NCBI RefSeq assembly: GCF_949987515.2
Contig: NC_082685.1
Coordinates: forward strand, 25,932,168 to 25,996,167
DNA from: Delphinus delphis
Taxonomy: Eukaryota > Chordata > Mammalia > Artiodactyla > Delphinidae
Direction: 5' to 3'
Length of the DNA stretch: 64,000 nt
Of this stretch, positions 33,677 to 44,499 are shown piece after piece. The first letter of the stretch is position 1. Every line of letters starts with the position of its first letter. A program made the position numbers and the translations under genes. A model generated the notes under the pieces. It saw nothing but the letters and a program-made list of their open reading frames with translations. It was not told the origin of the DNA and ran no database searches.

Positions 33677-34520
33677 TGTGGTAATGTGATTTACAATAAG
33701 AAATATGTATTTGGCATTCGACCACATGCTTGGCACAGAACTCCTAAAACTCTTAGAATTTCCTAAGTCAAAAGTACAATAAAGGTATCTTTTGTTATGT
33801 TAATGAGGTGGCTTTTGGAATGCCCCTAGGTCACCTAAGAATGGGCACTGACCACGAGAGGAACCAACCATGGGGTTGGAACGTTGAGTTGCAACCCTTC
33901 ACCCCACCTCCCGGAAAGGGGAGACAGGATGGAGATCGAGTTCAGTTACCAAGGGCAGGTGATTTAATCAATCGTGCCTGCATAATGAAGCCTCCATAAA
34001 AACCCAGAAGGACAGGGTTTGGAGATCTCCCAGGCTGGTGAACATGTGGAGATGTGGGGCGAGTTGTGGGCATAGGAGAAGGCATAGAATCTCCATGCTT
34101 CTTCCCCACACCTTGCCCTGCGCATCTCTTCCATCCGGCTGTTCCTGAGTTTTATCCATTTATGATAAGCCAGTAATCCAGTAAGTAAGCAATATACTTC
34201 TCAGTGAGCTGTTCTAGCAGATTAATCAAACTCCAGTTTGTATAAAATCCAAACTCCAGGTCATGGGAACCTCCAATCTTTAGCTAGTGAGTCAGAAGCA
34301 CAGGTAACAACCTGGACTTGCAACTGACATCTGAAGTATGTGTGGGGGGCGGGGGGAGAGGGGCAGTTTTGTAGGACTGAGCCCTTAACCTGTGGGATCT
34401 GATGCTATCTCCAGGTTGATACTGTCAGAATCAAGTTGAATTGTACCACATCTAGCTGGTGTCTGAGAATCGTTTAATGGTGTGGGAAACCGTCCCACAC
34501 ATCAGAATTGGTGACCAGAA
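33677..34520 (+). mobile_element. Solo LTR of an old endogenous retrovirus-like element
   Basis: It starts TGTGGTAATGTGATTTACAA. CATAATGAAGCCTCCATAAA and AACCCAGAAGGACAGGGTTT are a TATA-like promoter region typical of this LTR family. GACTGAGCCCTTAACCTGTG, GGGATCTGATGCTATCTCCA and AGCTGGTGTCTGAGAATCG are the 3' part. It encodes no proteins. I recognise the LTR type but do not name the subfamily. Ends are approximate. Confidence 0.65.
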
Positions 34521-34544
34521 TCCTAAGGCCCAAAAGATAAGAAT

Positions 34545-35150
34545 GAGGTAGCCATATGATGAGTGGGGCAGGGGAGCTTTTAAGAATGAGTGACTGGGGC
34601 TTCCCTGGTGGCGCAGTGGTTGAGAGTCCGCCTGCCGATGCTGGGGAGGCGGGTTCGTGCCCCGGTCCGGGAAGATCCCACATGCCGCGGAGCGGCTGGG
34701 CCCGTGAGCCATGGCCGCTGAGCCTGCACGTCTGGAGCCTGTGCTCCGCAACAGGAGAGGCCACAGCAGTGAGAGGCCCGCGTACCGCAAAAAAAAGAAT
34801 GAGTGACTGGCATGTGCCAAGGTCTTGAGGCAGAAAGGCGACGGGCCCATGTCAGGAGCTGAGGGTAGGTCAGTGTGGTGGCTCACAGCGAGGGAAGAAG
34901 GAAATGGAGAGAAGAGCTGAGACAAGGAGGCTGGGGCCATCCAACACAGGGCTCATGGCAAGGAGTTTGGATTTTATACAACATGGAGTAAGAAGGTTTT
35001 GGACATTTTAAACAGGAGTGTTGCATGCTTGGATTTATATTTCAGGAAGATTGCCACAGCTTCTTCGGAAGCAGGGACAGGAGGAGTGAGGGTAGGAACA
35101 GGGAGACCAATGAAGAGTCTGTTGCAATCGCTGAGAGGTGACGGAAGCCT
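34545..35150. repeat. Ancient repeat of uncertain family, hit by a SINE
   Basis: GGTCTTGAGGCAGAAAGGCG, GGCAAGGAGTTTGGATTTTA and GGAGACCAATGAAGAGTCTG lie in the order seen in a widespread old mammalian repeat. The SINE at 34598-34794 inserted near its left end. Related scraps occur at 38.4, 44.5 and 47.7 kb. Confidence 0.5.
34598..34794 (+). mobile_element. CHR-family SINE with perfect 16-bp target duplication
   Basis: It begins GGCTTCCCTGGTGGCGCAGT, carries A-box-like TGGCGCAGTGG and B-box-like GGTTCGTGCCC, and ends TACCGC plus a short A-tail. AAGAATGAGTGACTGG is present identically at 34582-34597 and 34795-34810. Among the best preserved SINEs in the window, hence likely one of the youngest. 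Confidence 0.96.
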
Positions 35151-35814
35151 TGCCAAAAGGCTCTTCCCTCCTTTCTTCTCCCATTTTATCCAACACTTTA
35201 ATTCAGCAGCCATCGCTTCACTTCTCCTCAATATCTTCAACCCCTTTCTTTTCTTTTCTCTTTCTCCCTAGTCTACATACATAATCAAGCCTGCTATATC
35301 ATAAAACAATCTTTGTTTCATTGTCCCTTTCCAGGTACTGTCTAATCTCCTTCTGCTTCTCATACAAAATTTTCAAAAGAGGAATCTACACCTGTGGTCT
35401 GGCCCTTTTCGCTTCCCGCTTAGCCCTCCAAGTTCTTGTTTCTGCTCTCTCACCCTTCCACGGTGAAGTATCCAATAACTTCCTCATGCCCTACAGGATC
35501 CACCTCAGATTCCTCTCTCTTCACCTCCTGCAGGGAACAGCTTGCTTACTGCTGTCCCCATCGTCAGGCTTGATGTGTGGAACATAGCAGGTGCCAACTT
35601 AATCTTTTCCACAGAAATGACTGTGATATTCCAGAAATAAGACCAGCTATTTACATGCGGATTTACCATCTCCTGGGACCGGAGGATAGCCAGTATACTC
35701 ATACACTTTTTATCTTCCTTCTTCCAGCATCAGGGAACGGTACATCTCTGTTCCTATTTAAATTAACTCCTCTGTCTGTGCTAGCTATGAATTAATTAAC
35801 TCAGTGATTTATTC
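35151..35814. other. Unassigned, pyrimidine-rich sequence
   Basis: 35708-35760 resembles 28638-28695 (see findings). The rest is C/T-rich and could be very old LINE sequence, but no family is clear. Confidence 0.3.
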
Positions 35815-35945
35815 CACAAGTGTTTTTTGAGGACCCATCTTGTGTCAAAGACCATTTATAATTAGTACCATCACTGTAATCTGTCTTATTCAGGGTCTAG
35901 CCCTGTGCCATGTACATGGTAAGCACTTAGTAATTGTTTATAGAC
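35815..35945. mobile_element. L2 scraps in both orientations
   Basis: TTTATTCCACAAGTGTTTTT is a reversed L2 3' end. CTAGCCCTGTGCCATGTACA and TGGTAAGCACTTAGTAATTG is a forward one. Confidence 0.5.
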
Positions 35946-36019
35946 TTGAACTGGTTTGCTCTAGAATGTGCTAATTCCATTCCCCACGTTCTAGCCCTTT
36001 ATAAAATTAAAGCCAGGCA

Positions 36020-36200
36020 TATTTTAAAAAAACTTTTTATTTAGGTATATCTTATATACAGTAAAGTACACAGGTCTTAAAGGACTTAATGGCCTTTTCA
36101 TGTGTACACTGGGAAACCACTACCCAGATCAAGGTGTAGAACTTGCCCCGCACCCTAGAATGTTTCCTCGTGCCCACCCCTTCCCACATTTTTTGAGCAT
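36020..36200 (-). mobile_element. Old L1 3' fragment, minus strand
   Basis: CTTTTTATTTAGGTATATCT, TATACAGTAAAGTACACAGG and ACCACTACCCAGATCAAGGT match the same antisense L1 3' pattern as at 458-800. Confidence 0.6.
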
Positions 36201-36850
36201 ACACACACAGGTAAGAAGACTTTATATTTATATTATATGTTTTCTTTTATAAGCTACCATGCGTGTCCTAGAATAAAAAAAAAGAAGTAGATGCTCAAGG
36301 AAGTTGAAGGACGAAGCTGAACCCAAGACATAACAACTTTTAATACCAACTGGTTGGCTATTCAGGATCAGGAATCTTTTACTTGACTGAATAGATGTGA
36401 CCCAACAAAGTCAGCTGTAAAGTGAATTTCTGTCAAAAAGAATCTTTTCCCGTCGACTGCTATTATAAAATTGGAAACACTCCCTTTGGGGGAAACAAAT
36501 GTTGGCCTCTGGCTGTAGGCTCCCACTTAAAAAAACAATTCCCTAATAAAACCTCACCAATAACCCTCCAAATGTTAACGGGACTCACAAAACAGAAGAA
36601 TTCTCTTCAGCATTCTGAATAAATCACAGAATCAAAGAACTGGAAGTGGAATATAAGGAAGGCTCTTTGGTAATGCGATGACCTCACAATGTAACCCTCT
36701 TGCAGCTGAGTAACCCCATGAGCTAGGAATCCTGGGGGCTTGTCTTGGCTGTCTCTCGGTACCAGTGGTGTGACTTTTGCGAACATCAATGAATTCATCA
36801 CCAATGTTAGGATAAAAATATATAAGCCCTCTCTATCCCACAAAGCTTTT

Positions 36851-36965
36851 ATTTTCTGCTGCACTGCTCGGCTTGTGGGATCTTAGTTCCCTGACCAGAG
36901 ATTGAACCCGTGCCCCCTGCAGTGGAAGCACAGAGACCTAACCACTGGACCACCAGGGAATTCCT
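36851..36965 (-). mobile_element. CHR-family SINE, short form
   Basis: CTGCACTGCTCGGCTTGTGG, GAGATTGAACCCGTGCCCCC and CCACCAGGGAATTCC are a reversed short copy. CACAAAGCTTTT (36839-36850) and CACAAGGCTTCT (36966-36977) are the diverged target duplications, so it is older than the copies at 27, 30 and 34 kb. Confidence 0.9.
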
Positions 36966-37019
36966 CACAAGGCTTCTGTGGGGATCAAATGAGCTAACAA
37001 GACAAAGCAATGAGTTTGT

Positions 37020-37105
37020 TTGTTCATTTGTTTAGTTATTTATCCATTGAAACAATATCTATTAAGAATTTCCTGTGTACTGGGTACTGTGCTGGGGCAT
37101 GTACC
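37020..37105 (-). mobile_element. L2 3' end, minus strand
   Basis: ATTTATCCATTGAAACAATA, TCTATTAAGAATTTCCTGTG and TACTGGGTACTGTGCTGGGG are the reversed L2 terminus. Confidence 0.6.
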
Positions 37106-37514
37106 AAAAAAAAGTTGATTACCATAAGAAATTATAAAAATGATATCTATATCATTTTGTTTTAACCAATCAATATTTTGTTTTAACCAAAAATATATAC
37201 ATATATGCTCATTTGCCAATAGTTTGATGTAGGAAAGTGTCTTTTCTTGGGGGTTTGAGTTTGCAGGGTGGGGTTCTATATTTTTCTTCATAAACCACTT
37301 TCTTTAATGAGAAGCAAGGTATTATGAATTAATACAGGTATATAATCCTTCTAGAACTTTATGGTTATTGTCTCCAATTGTTTGGAGTTTTCTTCTCACC
37401 TCCATCCAGTTCAACAGACAACTCAAGTTATGAGCCAAAGTCGACAGGCACGCTAAAGAGGGGCTGAACAACATAAGATGCATTTGGCTGCAAGTAACAG
37501 AGTCTCTCACTAAA

Positions 37515-37772
37515 ACTAGCTTTTAAGTTTTTCTTTCAATAATCCTTCAGTACATAGTAAAAAACACATTTTGCATTGTGACTCAGTGTACCCACACATA
37601 CACATGCAAAAAGTATGAACAGAAGCACATTTTCATAAACACTACTTACCTTGATTTTGTGGGATGCTCTCTAATGTCTTCTAGTCTATTCTTTTCTATC
37701 CCATTAAAAGAAAACCCCACTAAAATACTCTCATGCCTTATTAAGGGATACAACCCACAGTGTGAAAACCAC
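37515..37772 (-). mobile_element. hAT-like nonautonomous DNA transposon
   Basis: The right end ACAGTGTGAAAACCACTG is the reverse of the CAGTGGTTTTCACACTGT hAT terminus. GTGTACCCACACATACACAT and ATTTTGTGGGATGCTCTCTA lie inside. It interrupts the ancient repeat. The left end is too diverged to give an exact 8-bp duplication. Non-coding. Confidence 0.6.
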
Positions 37773-37868
37773 TGGCTTAAACAGTAAAAACATTTATTAT
37801 CTCATACAGGAAGGGGTCCAGAGTCAGGGGAGTCCCTGAGCTGCCCAGTGGCCCAGCAGTGTCCTCAG

Positions 37869-37934
37869 GTCACAGGTATTTTCCAGAGATTTCTTTCTGC
37901 CGTCACAGGTATTTTCCAAAGATTTCTTTCTGCC
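37869..37934. repeat. 33-bp tandem duplication
   Basis: 37869-37901 and 37902-37934 are direct repeats with one mismatch (CCAGAGA against CCAAAGA). They begin GTCACAGGTATTTTCC and end TTTCTTTCTGCC. The near identity inside an ancient, diverged repeat means the duplication is much younger than its host. Confidence 0.95.
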
Positions 37935-38399
37935 ATCCTCAGAGGATTAGTAACATCTGCCCTCATGGTGCAGAATGGCTCCCACATCCAACAGTAGTTT
38001 CATGCAGACACAACTGCAACCAGCAAAGAAGAGGGAGAGGAAACTTCTCCCAGAAGCCCCAGCAGACTTCTGCTCTGCTCCCATTGGCCAGGATTGGTCA
38101 CTTGCCTATGTCCCAGCTGCAAAGGAGGCTAGGAAAGCAGGTGACTGGCATCTTTAACCTCTATAAAGGCACATGGGCTCTGCCAGAAAGGATGAAGGGA
38201 AAGGGAGTGAGTGTTAGCCCAAAATGAAGGGCACTGTGGCCTGGCAGCCTGCTCTGCACATCAGCTGTGTATCTTCCAGAGAGAAGGGGTGGAGAGCATC
38301 TCTTATTCCAGGGAGTTGGTTAAGTAGAGGCTGGTTAGGAGAGCATCTACAAAAACATGGCAAAGGCTATGAAAAAAGATGACAGCTGTTATTGGTTCA

Positions 38400-38660
38400 T
38401 ATGGTAGGGCACATACCTGGGCCAGGGGATTGGAGGGGTCTCCTGGAGGAGGTGACTCTGTGAAGCCAGATTGGAGTGATGGCCTCGTGTGTGGACATGG
38501 CTATGGGGTGGGTGGTGGGAAGGGTGTTCCAGGCTGAGGGAAGAGCTTCTGAGAAGGCAAAGAGGAAGGAGAGCTCATGGCTGAGGTGGCTTCTTTATTG
38601 CACTAGCTGTCCATCTCCTGGGGCTCAGCCCTGTGCCAGGCACTGAGGGTTTTGAGAGGA
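38400..38660. repeat. Ancient repeat fragment plus reversed L2 scrap
   Basis: GGAAGGGTGTTCCAGGCTGA and GGGAAGAGCTTCTGAGAAGG belong to the repeat type seen at 34.8 kb. CTGTGCCAGGCACTGAGGGT at about 38632 is a reversed L2-like end. Confidence 0.45.
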
Positions 38661-39495
38661 ATGGTGATCTCCTGCCCTTGGGAAAGTCACTGTCCATTAG
38701 GAAGGATGAAGTATGAGGACGTCAGGACTAGAAACCAACAGCAAATTTGCTTTCAAAACACTATGATCCGTTCTAACCACGGGATAAAGGAAGCTTCTTG
38801 GGCAGCTGCTAATAGGCAGGGCCTGAGTGTGTAGGGTGAGCGGGGGAAACGCCTTCCAGGGGGAGGGCCCAGTGCGAACAAAGGCATGGAGGCAGGAAAG
38901 CAGGGCCAGCCTTTGGCCACTTGGCTGGGGTGCTCGGCCTGAAGGGAAGCCACGGCTGGGAGGGTGTTGAAGCCTGGCGGTGGTCATCTTTGTCCCAGCT
39001 CCCTCCACTGATCCCCAGGCATCTGGGGCCCCTACCTTGGCTAACCTTCCTGGCAGCAAGTGTGACGCGGGGCCTCGGGGGACAGAAGGAGTGATTGGGG
39101 CCTTGTTGCTGTTTGGCATAGCTTTTCCTCCAAAGCAGAATGACCCCTGCCCGTCTCTCCCTCTTGGCACCGGTGAAGGCGCCTCTCCAGTCTCTTTGGA
39201 GAGAAACCAGTCTCTGAATAGTCAGAGGGTCACTGTGTCTTGTGTCTCCCTGGTTCTGCTGGGGGGCTGCCAAGGCACTCTAAGGCCTGCCAGGGAGCCC
39301 TCTAGAGCTGAGGCAGTGGCGCTGGGGGCTGGGGCATCTGTGGTCCTGCCCAGGCCTGAAAGTCATGGCAAAGGGCACAGGCAGGACACTCGGGGCCAGA
39401 GGTCGAAGATGAATGAAGCTATGGTGGGGCAAGCCTTTGTGGTGGTCCCTGGGAGGCCTAGAAGGGGCCCCCGGAACCTGCATGGGGCAGCTTCA
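38661..39495. other. Unassigned, GC-rich sequence
   Basis: Four overlapping frames of 96-173 codons occur on both strands at 38697-39703. They are a by-product of high GC and few stop codons. None has splice or start context that sets it apart. CpGs are present but not at island density by eye. Confidence 0.4.
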
Positions 39496-39503
39496 CCTTA
39501 ATG

Positions 39504-39722
39504 CAAAGCTTCTCATCCTGGGCCCCGCTGGCGTTTGGGGTGGGATAATTCTCCACTGCGGGGGCTGTTCTGTGCATTGCAGGACGCTTAGCAGCATCTC
39601 TGGTCTCTACCTGCTAGATGCCATTATCATCTCCCTACCCCCCGTTGTGACAACCAAAAAAGTCTTCAGACATTGCCAAATGTCACCTGGGGGTTACAAC
39701 TGACTTAGACGGAGAACCACAG
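39504..39722 (-). mobile_element. MER5A-type hAT-Charlie transposon
   Basis: CATTGCAGGACGCTTAGCAG, CATCTCTGGTCTCTACCTGC, TAGATGCCATTATCATC and GTTGTGACAACCAAAAAAGT, then AGACATTGCCAAATGTCACC, follow the reversed MER5A consensus end to end. The right end is GAGAACCACAG. CCTTAATG (39496-39503) and CCTTAAGG (39723-39730) form an 8-bp target duplication with one mismatch, as hAT elements make. Non-coding. Confidence 0.93.
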
Positions 39723-39730
39723 CCTTAAGG

Positions 39731-40481
39731 TGAACAAAGGAGCATCTTTCTTGTGCAAGAGTGTTTTACTGGGACCATAGAAACATTGCCCATCCCTCTG
39801 GGGCAATAATTTAGAGAGGGTAAGACTAGAGACCAGGGTCCCATTAAGGGAGCCTTTGGGTTTGTTCTGGAGAGACGTGTTGGATCTGGGAGGTGTCCTG
39901 GAGCTGCTGTTTGGATTTGGGGCCCAGGGGAGAGGGAGGGGCAGAGAATGACTGCAGGTGTCTGCCTTGGGCTGCTGTGCAGACTTCCATTCCAGGAGTG
40001 AAGAAAGGACACCTGGACGAGGGCTCACTTTGGGTGAGTGGGAGTAGGGGAGAAGGTCAAGATCCTCCTGTCACTTCCGCCTTCCCCGGCCCTGTCTGGA
40101 ATATGTCTCCTCAATATCTCTGAGGACAGGTCCCCATAGCTGCTGCTCTCCCAGGCAGGAGAGTGAGCGCAGACAGGATGGGTCACTGCTCTGGCCAGAG
40201 AAGGCTCACACCTTTCCAACAGAGAACTTGGGCTCTGGCTACGTTCTTGCTACTGTCTGACATTAGTTTATTGTGGCTTTCTTGGGACCAGAGCCTGGAG
40301 CAGGATTTCTAGCCCATATTTGGAGGGTGAAGGCCATCCCACTGGCTGGGAGAGAGAGAAGGAGCTAGAGAAGATGTTACCCTCACCCCTCTGAGCTCTG
40401 TGCAGGTGGAGAAAGCTTTGGGGTGAAAGGACTTGGCAGGCAGCAGCTGGGCCTTTAAGAATTGCGGGGCTCCACTGCCTT
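39731..40481. other. Unassigned, GC-rich sequence
   Basis: No repeat or exon recognised. Minus-strand frames of 95-107 codons (39705-40028) are not protein-like. Confidence 0.35.
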
Positions 40482-40495
40482 CTGAAAGGGCAGTT

Positions 40496-40724
40496 GTTGT
40501 TTTTTTAGTTTGTTTGTTTTTGTTTGTTTTTTTGCGGTACGTGGGCCTCTCACTGCTGTGGCCTCTCCCGTTGCGGAGCACAGGCTCCGGACGCGCAGGC
40601 TCAGCGGCCATGGCTCACGGGTCCGGCCACTCTGTGGCATGTGGAATCTTCCCGGACCGGGGCACGAACCCGTGTCCTCTGCATCGGCAAGCTGACTCTC
40701 AACCTCTGCGCCACGAGGGAAGCC
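40496..40724 (-). mobile_element. CHR-family SINE
   Basis: A reversed full-length copy: T-rich tail with TTTG units, GCGGTACGTGGGCCTCTCAC, ending CCACGAGGGAAGCC. CTGAAAGGGCAGTT is identical at 40482-40495 and 40725-40738. The tail orientation and duplication agree. Confidence 0.95.
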
Positions 40725-41059
40725 CTGAAAGGGCAGTTTTTATGCACCAGGATTCTTTGTGAACTTGCTTCTCTGGGGAGCTGGACCTTGGACAAAAGGG
40801 TCCTACACTGTGGCTCTGTCCTTCTACCACTGTTACCTCCTCCTTCTTCTCATAGCAGTGGAAACTTTCTGGAACACTTGGCACCCCTCTAGGCCTTCTG
40901 AGATCTGTCAAGAACAGAGTCTGCCCTTGCAGACGGAAGGCATTGAAATGCAAATGCAAGCTGTCCAAACAGCAACTCAGGAGGCATAATTCAGTACTAA
41001 ATATATACCCTAAGGAGCGCAGTGACCATCTCATTGCTCTGAGCCAAGATAAGCACATG

Positions 41060-41600
41060 CTTTCCGTGCCTTTGCAAGATTTGTTCCCTTTGCCTTAGAT
41101 GCCCCCTGCTGTGGACACCTGACAACTTGACATTATCTTGGGCCATCCAGCTTCTGAATACCCTTCCTATGAGTCTTGGTGGGTACAGAGCCCATTTTCC
41201 AGAGTAGGAGTTGAGAATGCCAGCACCTCCTTTCCCAGTGTCCATTGCAGCTAGGTCTTGGCACGTGACCCAGGCTCTGCCAGTCAGATGCACTTGGCCT
41301 GGCCTTGAGATCAGGAATTATTCCCCAGAGTAGAGGGAACCTGCAGAGCCCCCTCTGGGCTGGTGGTGGAGCTGTGGTGCTGGCGGGGCGTTGTGGTTCT
41401 GAGGTCTTCATTAGACTAGTACTGTGACATGATTTAGGGCAATTCTCTTGGCCGTGTTGCTTAGAGTGTCGTTCTCCATTCAGCCCAGTAGTTCTGTGAG
41501 CTCCCAGCATCCTTTTTTATGAATTCTTTTCCTATTTAATAGAGTCAAAGTCAGCGTCTGTACTTGTAACTAAGAACTCCGACTAGTACACCCTCCCTCT
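41060..41600 (+). mobile_element. Old LTR-like repeat
   Basis: GCACGTGACCCAGGCTCTGC and CAGTCAGATGCACTTGGCCT lie in the middle, and AACTAAGAACTCCGACTAGT at the end. The 'deoxy-terminal' pattern ...ACTAGTACAC resembles the ends of LTR-like repeats at 49.4 and 61.6 kb. Family not assigned. Confidence 0.45.
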
Positions 41601-41844
41601 CCATTCCATTTTTTTTGGCAAATTCAACTTATCTTTATAAACACGCTACTCAAAAAACCTCTTCCAGGAAGACTTCTTGGATTTCTCAGGCAGTTAGTAG
41701 CTCAAGCATCTGGGCTTCCAAGTGTATACAAGGCATTATGGGGGACATAGCAAGACAGAAGACAGTTTAGATACACCCACTGAAAACATTTGAATGACAT
41801 GTCAGTCTACTAGGGGTTAGGGTAGGGAGAAGGAATAGGAGGGT

Positions 41845-42092
41845 GAGATAGTAAAGCAAAGTGGTTACAGGCTTGAGCTCCGGAGTTCAAGTCCTGGCTC
41901 TGTCACATGCTGGCTATGTGGTTTGAGGCAAGATACTTAAAAGCTCTGAGCCTCAGTTTCCTTTTCTGGAGAATGGGGTTAAGATAGGACCTATCTTATA
42001 GGATTGTTGTGAGGTTTAAATGTAACACATGTGAAGTGATTTAAAAGAGGGCCTGGTACTTAGTAAATGCTCAATAAATATTAGTTCTGGTT
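41845..42092 (+). repeat. MIR SINE, full length
   Basis: AAAGTGGTTACAGGCTTGAG, TCAAGTCCTGGCTCTGTCAC, AGCCTCAGTTTCCTTTTCTG, TAGGATTGTTGTGAGGTTTA and TAGTAAATGCTCAATAAATA follow the MIR consensus from end to end. The best MIR copy in the window. Confidence 0.92.
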
Positions 42093-42244
42093 TTTGAAGT
42101 CAGCAGGGTACAGCAACAAGTCTGGAGATGGGAGGTCTACTCCAGCTCGGGCAAAAACATCCTGGGATCATGGTTCACAGTTTAACCTTGTCATCAAGAA
42201 GCCAGCATCTTTCTGTCCTTTAGCTCTGCCATCCTTAACCTTTT

Positions 42245-42480
42245 GCTTCTGTCTTTAGGTTTGTTACTTCATGGTTACAAAATGGCTGTGGCAGCTCCAG
42301 GCATCACAGCTTCATGGGGTAACATCCAAAGCAGGAAGCACAAGCCCTCTCCTCCTGCATCCATTTCTTTTTATCAAGGTGTTCCTTGGAGATTTCTTCT
42401 TACATTTCATTGGTTAGTACTATATATGTGAGGGAATCTAAGAAAATATCTGCCATTTCCAACTTCTATTATTAGAGAGA
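42245..42480. repeat. Ancient repeat of uncertain family
   Basis: TTCATGGTTACAAAATGGCT, GTGGCAGCTCCAGGCATCAC and TTTCATTGGTTAGTACTATA match the middle of the repeat at 37.5-38.2 kb. Confidence 0.5.
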
Positions 42481-43389
42481 CTTCACTAGGAAGGAAGAAA
42501 GTGGCGGGGAATGGCTGCTACATAGGCAACCAACAGTGTCTGCCATAGCGGGATGTCAAGTTTGGTCATCTCTGGACAACGCCATTAACTGTCTGGTTAA
42601 AATAAGGCAATGCTCAGTGTTATTGCTGCTGACAGAAATTCAGAAGGTGTCCATGTACAAGCACGTGTCCAAAAGGTGGTGTTTAGGTCCATTTCTTTCT
42701 CAGCCCAAAGAGACATTATATATAAGCCTCTGCAGTGTCCGTGTCTGTGTAAAATTGAGTTTTAAGAAAGAGCCAGTGATGTGCTGGCATTGATTGTAGC
42801 TCTACTTGGTTCTTTTCAGCTCTTCAGAAATGTATCCAAAGATGTTTTTACTTTGACTTTCTTCTTTTCATGGTAAGAAGACACTTCTTTAAACAGCTCA
42901 TGGGCCAACACTAATGAAGAACGCGATGGCCAAGACTATAATGGATGTGCATGACTGCTTCACACCATCTGTGGGGAGCAGCAGAGTTGGCCCACTTTTT
43001 CTTTAGTGCATGGCTTTGTTCTTATCTGCGAATATTTGTAAGTTGAGGAATTTCAGTGCAGATGTGAAATTGCTTTTGAAATAGGGGTGGCTTTTATAAT
43101 TTGTGTGCGTGTGTTTTCTTTTTAAATAGAATCTTTTCTTTTGTCTGGTGCTCACGGAGGGTAGAAAAAAGCCCAAAGAAAAAGAGATGAGGGTCCTGTA
43201 ATTCAATGGCCCCTCCGCCGACACACGGAGGCAAATTTACAAATTCATGGGTGTGTTTATGTGGAGGTACGGCATATACTCTGCTAGACTGAAAGAATTC
43301 CTCAGTCTGCTGGGTGGTAGCAAGCTCTTGGTAGAGAACCCAGAGTTAACTGACTTGGGTTTCTTGCCCGTCTCTTCCCAAGAGCTTCT
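42481..43389. other. Unassigned, possibly single-copy sequence
   Basis: No repeat is recognised between 42480 and 43390. No exon is supported. Confidence 0.35.
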
Positions 43390-43606
43390 TGGGCAAGCTC
43401 TTCTTCCTTCTGAACCCCAGTTGTCCCAACTTGGGCAAAGTCAAATCCTATCTCTTAGGGTCTTTGTGTAGGAGAACTATAGGAGTTGAATGGCTCAGAT
43501 GACCTTCCAGTTCCTTTCCAACTCTGAGTCTCTGGAAGACTGGAGTCCAGCCCCAACATCATCATTATCCCCTCTTCTTTCTCCTCTGTCGTTGTCTTCT
43601 TCTTCT

Positions 43607-43751
43607 CCATCACCATCATCATCATCACCATCACCAACATCATATTATCAACACCAACATCATCATCATCACCACCAACATCATCACCATCACCAACATC
43701 GTCATCCTCATCATCCTCATCACCATCATCACCATCATCACCATCACCATT
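43607..43751. repeat. (CAT/CAC/AAC)n trinucleotide repeat
   Basis: About 145 bases of CAT, CAC and CAA triplets, with some CTC. In one forward frame it gives a run of about 30 mostly His residues, which is an effect of the triplets. In other frames it reads as Ser/Pro or Ile/Thr. Confidence 0.93.
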
Positions 43752-43755
43752 GTCT

Positions 43756-43975
43756 CTTGAGTGTTATGTTGTACTAGTCATTGTCCTGAGTCCTCTCCCT
43801 GTATAAACTCATTGAATCCTCAGAGCAAACCTGCAAAGTGGGTATTTTTACTGGGATATTGTAGATTAGGAGGTTGAGACTCAGAGAGGTGAGAGGATTT
43901 GCCCAGGATCACCCAGGAGATATGTGGTAGAGTGACGATCAGAACCTCCAGCCCAGGATCTGTCTTGTTTAGAAA
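43756..43975 (-). repeat. MIR SINE, minus strand
   Basis: TAAACTCATTGAATCCTCAG, GAGGTTGAGACTCAGAGAGG and TTTGCCCAGGATCACCCAGG match reversed MIR from the 3' side to the B-box side. Confidence 0.82.
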
Positions 43976-44499
43976 CCACTCCATCCCTTCAATTGTTTCA
44001 GATGCTTCTCAAGAAGGAGTCCTTGTTCCTCATTTAAATATACTCTGGGGTAAGGAAGCTGGGATCCCAAGGACCAGGCCTAGGAAAAGCTTTTGTACAG
44101 GTTCAGTTGCTACAAGTTTCCTCTTATAATCAGATCGTACTCCTGGAGCAGGAGAACAGGGGTGTTCTCCTCAAGTAGCTCCTGCTTCGAATGGATTAGA
44201 CTCTCATGGGGGGCATCTGGTGTTTTTGCATCCTCAGCATCCATTCCCTCTTCTTTTGGTGACACCCCCAGTTTTCCTTTGGGGGAGCTACCTCAACTCC
44301 ACTCTCAGTCCATGGGGAGTGGAGACTTGGGGAGACTGACTCTTCTCCTTTCCCCTCATCCCCAGCATCTGCATGCCAAGGATGATCACAGGATCTGCTC
44401 TTGACCAATCAGAGTATTCCTTCCATTGGGCTACAATTCAAGACCAAGTGCCCGAGTCATCTAATGATCCTGGGACTTTTGTGAAACTCCTAGAAAAGA

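Larger units (their letters stand above)
37470..38170. repeat. Ancient repeat of uncertain family
   Basis: TGCATTTGGCTGCAAGTAAC at the left, then, after a hAT-like insertion, GGCTTAAACAGTAAAAACAT, TTATTATCTCATACAGGAAG, TCCCAGAAGCCCCAGCAGAC and CCCATTGGCCAGGATTGGTC. The same pieces occur at 25985 and 42245. I recall the family as mammal-wide but cannot name it. Confidence 0.5.

Noticed and set aside
34598..34794. tRNA gene suggested by A- and B-box-like sequence in the SINEs
   Set aside because: No cloverleaf or acceptor stem closes. The boxes are the relic promoter of a tRNA-derived SINE.
38697..39703. Overlapping frames of 96-173 codons and a possible CpG island
   Set aside because: Frames on both strands contradict each other, and CpGs are too sparse by eye for an island promoter.
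43490..43777. Histidine-rich open frame
   Set aside because: It is the translation of a trinucleotide repeat, with no flanking protein-like sequence.
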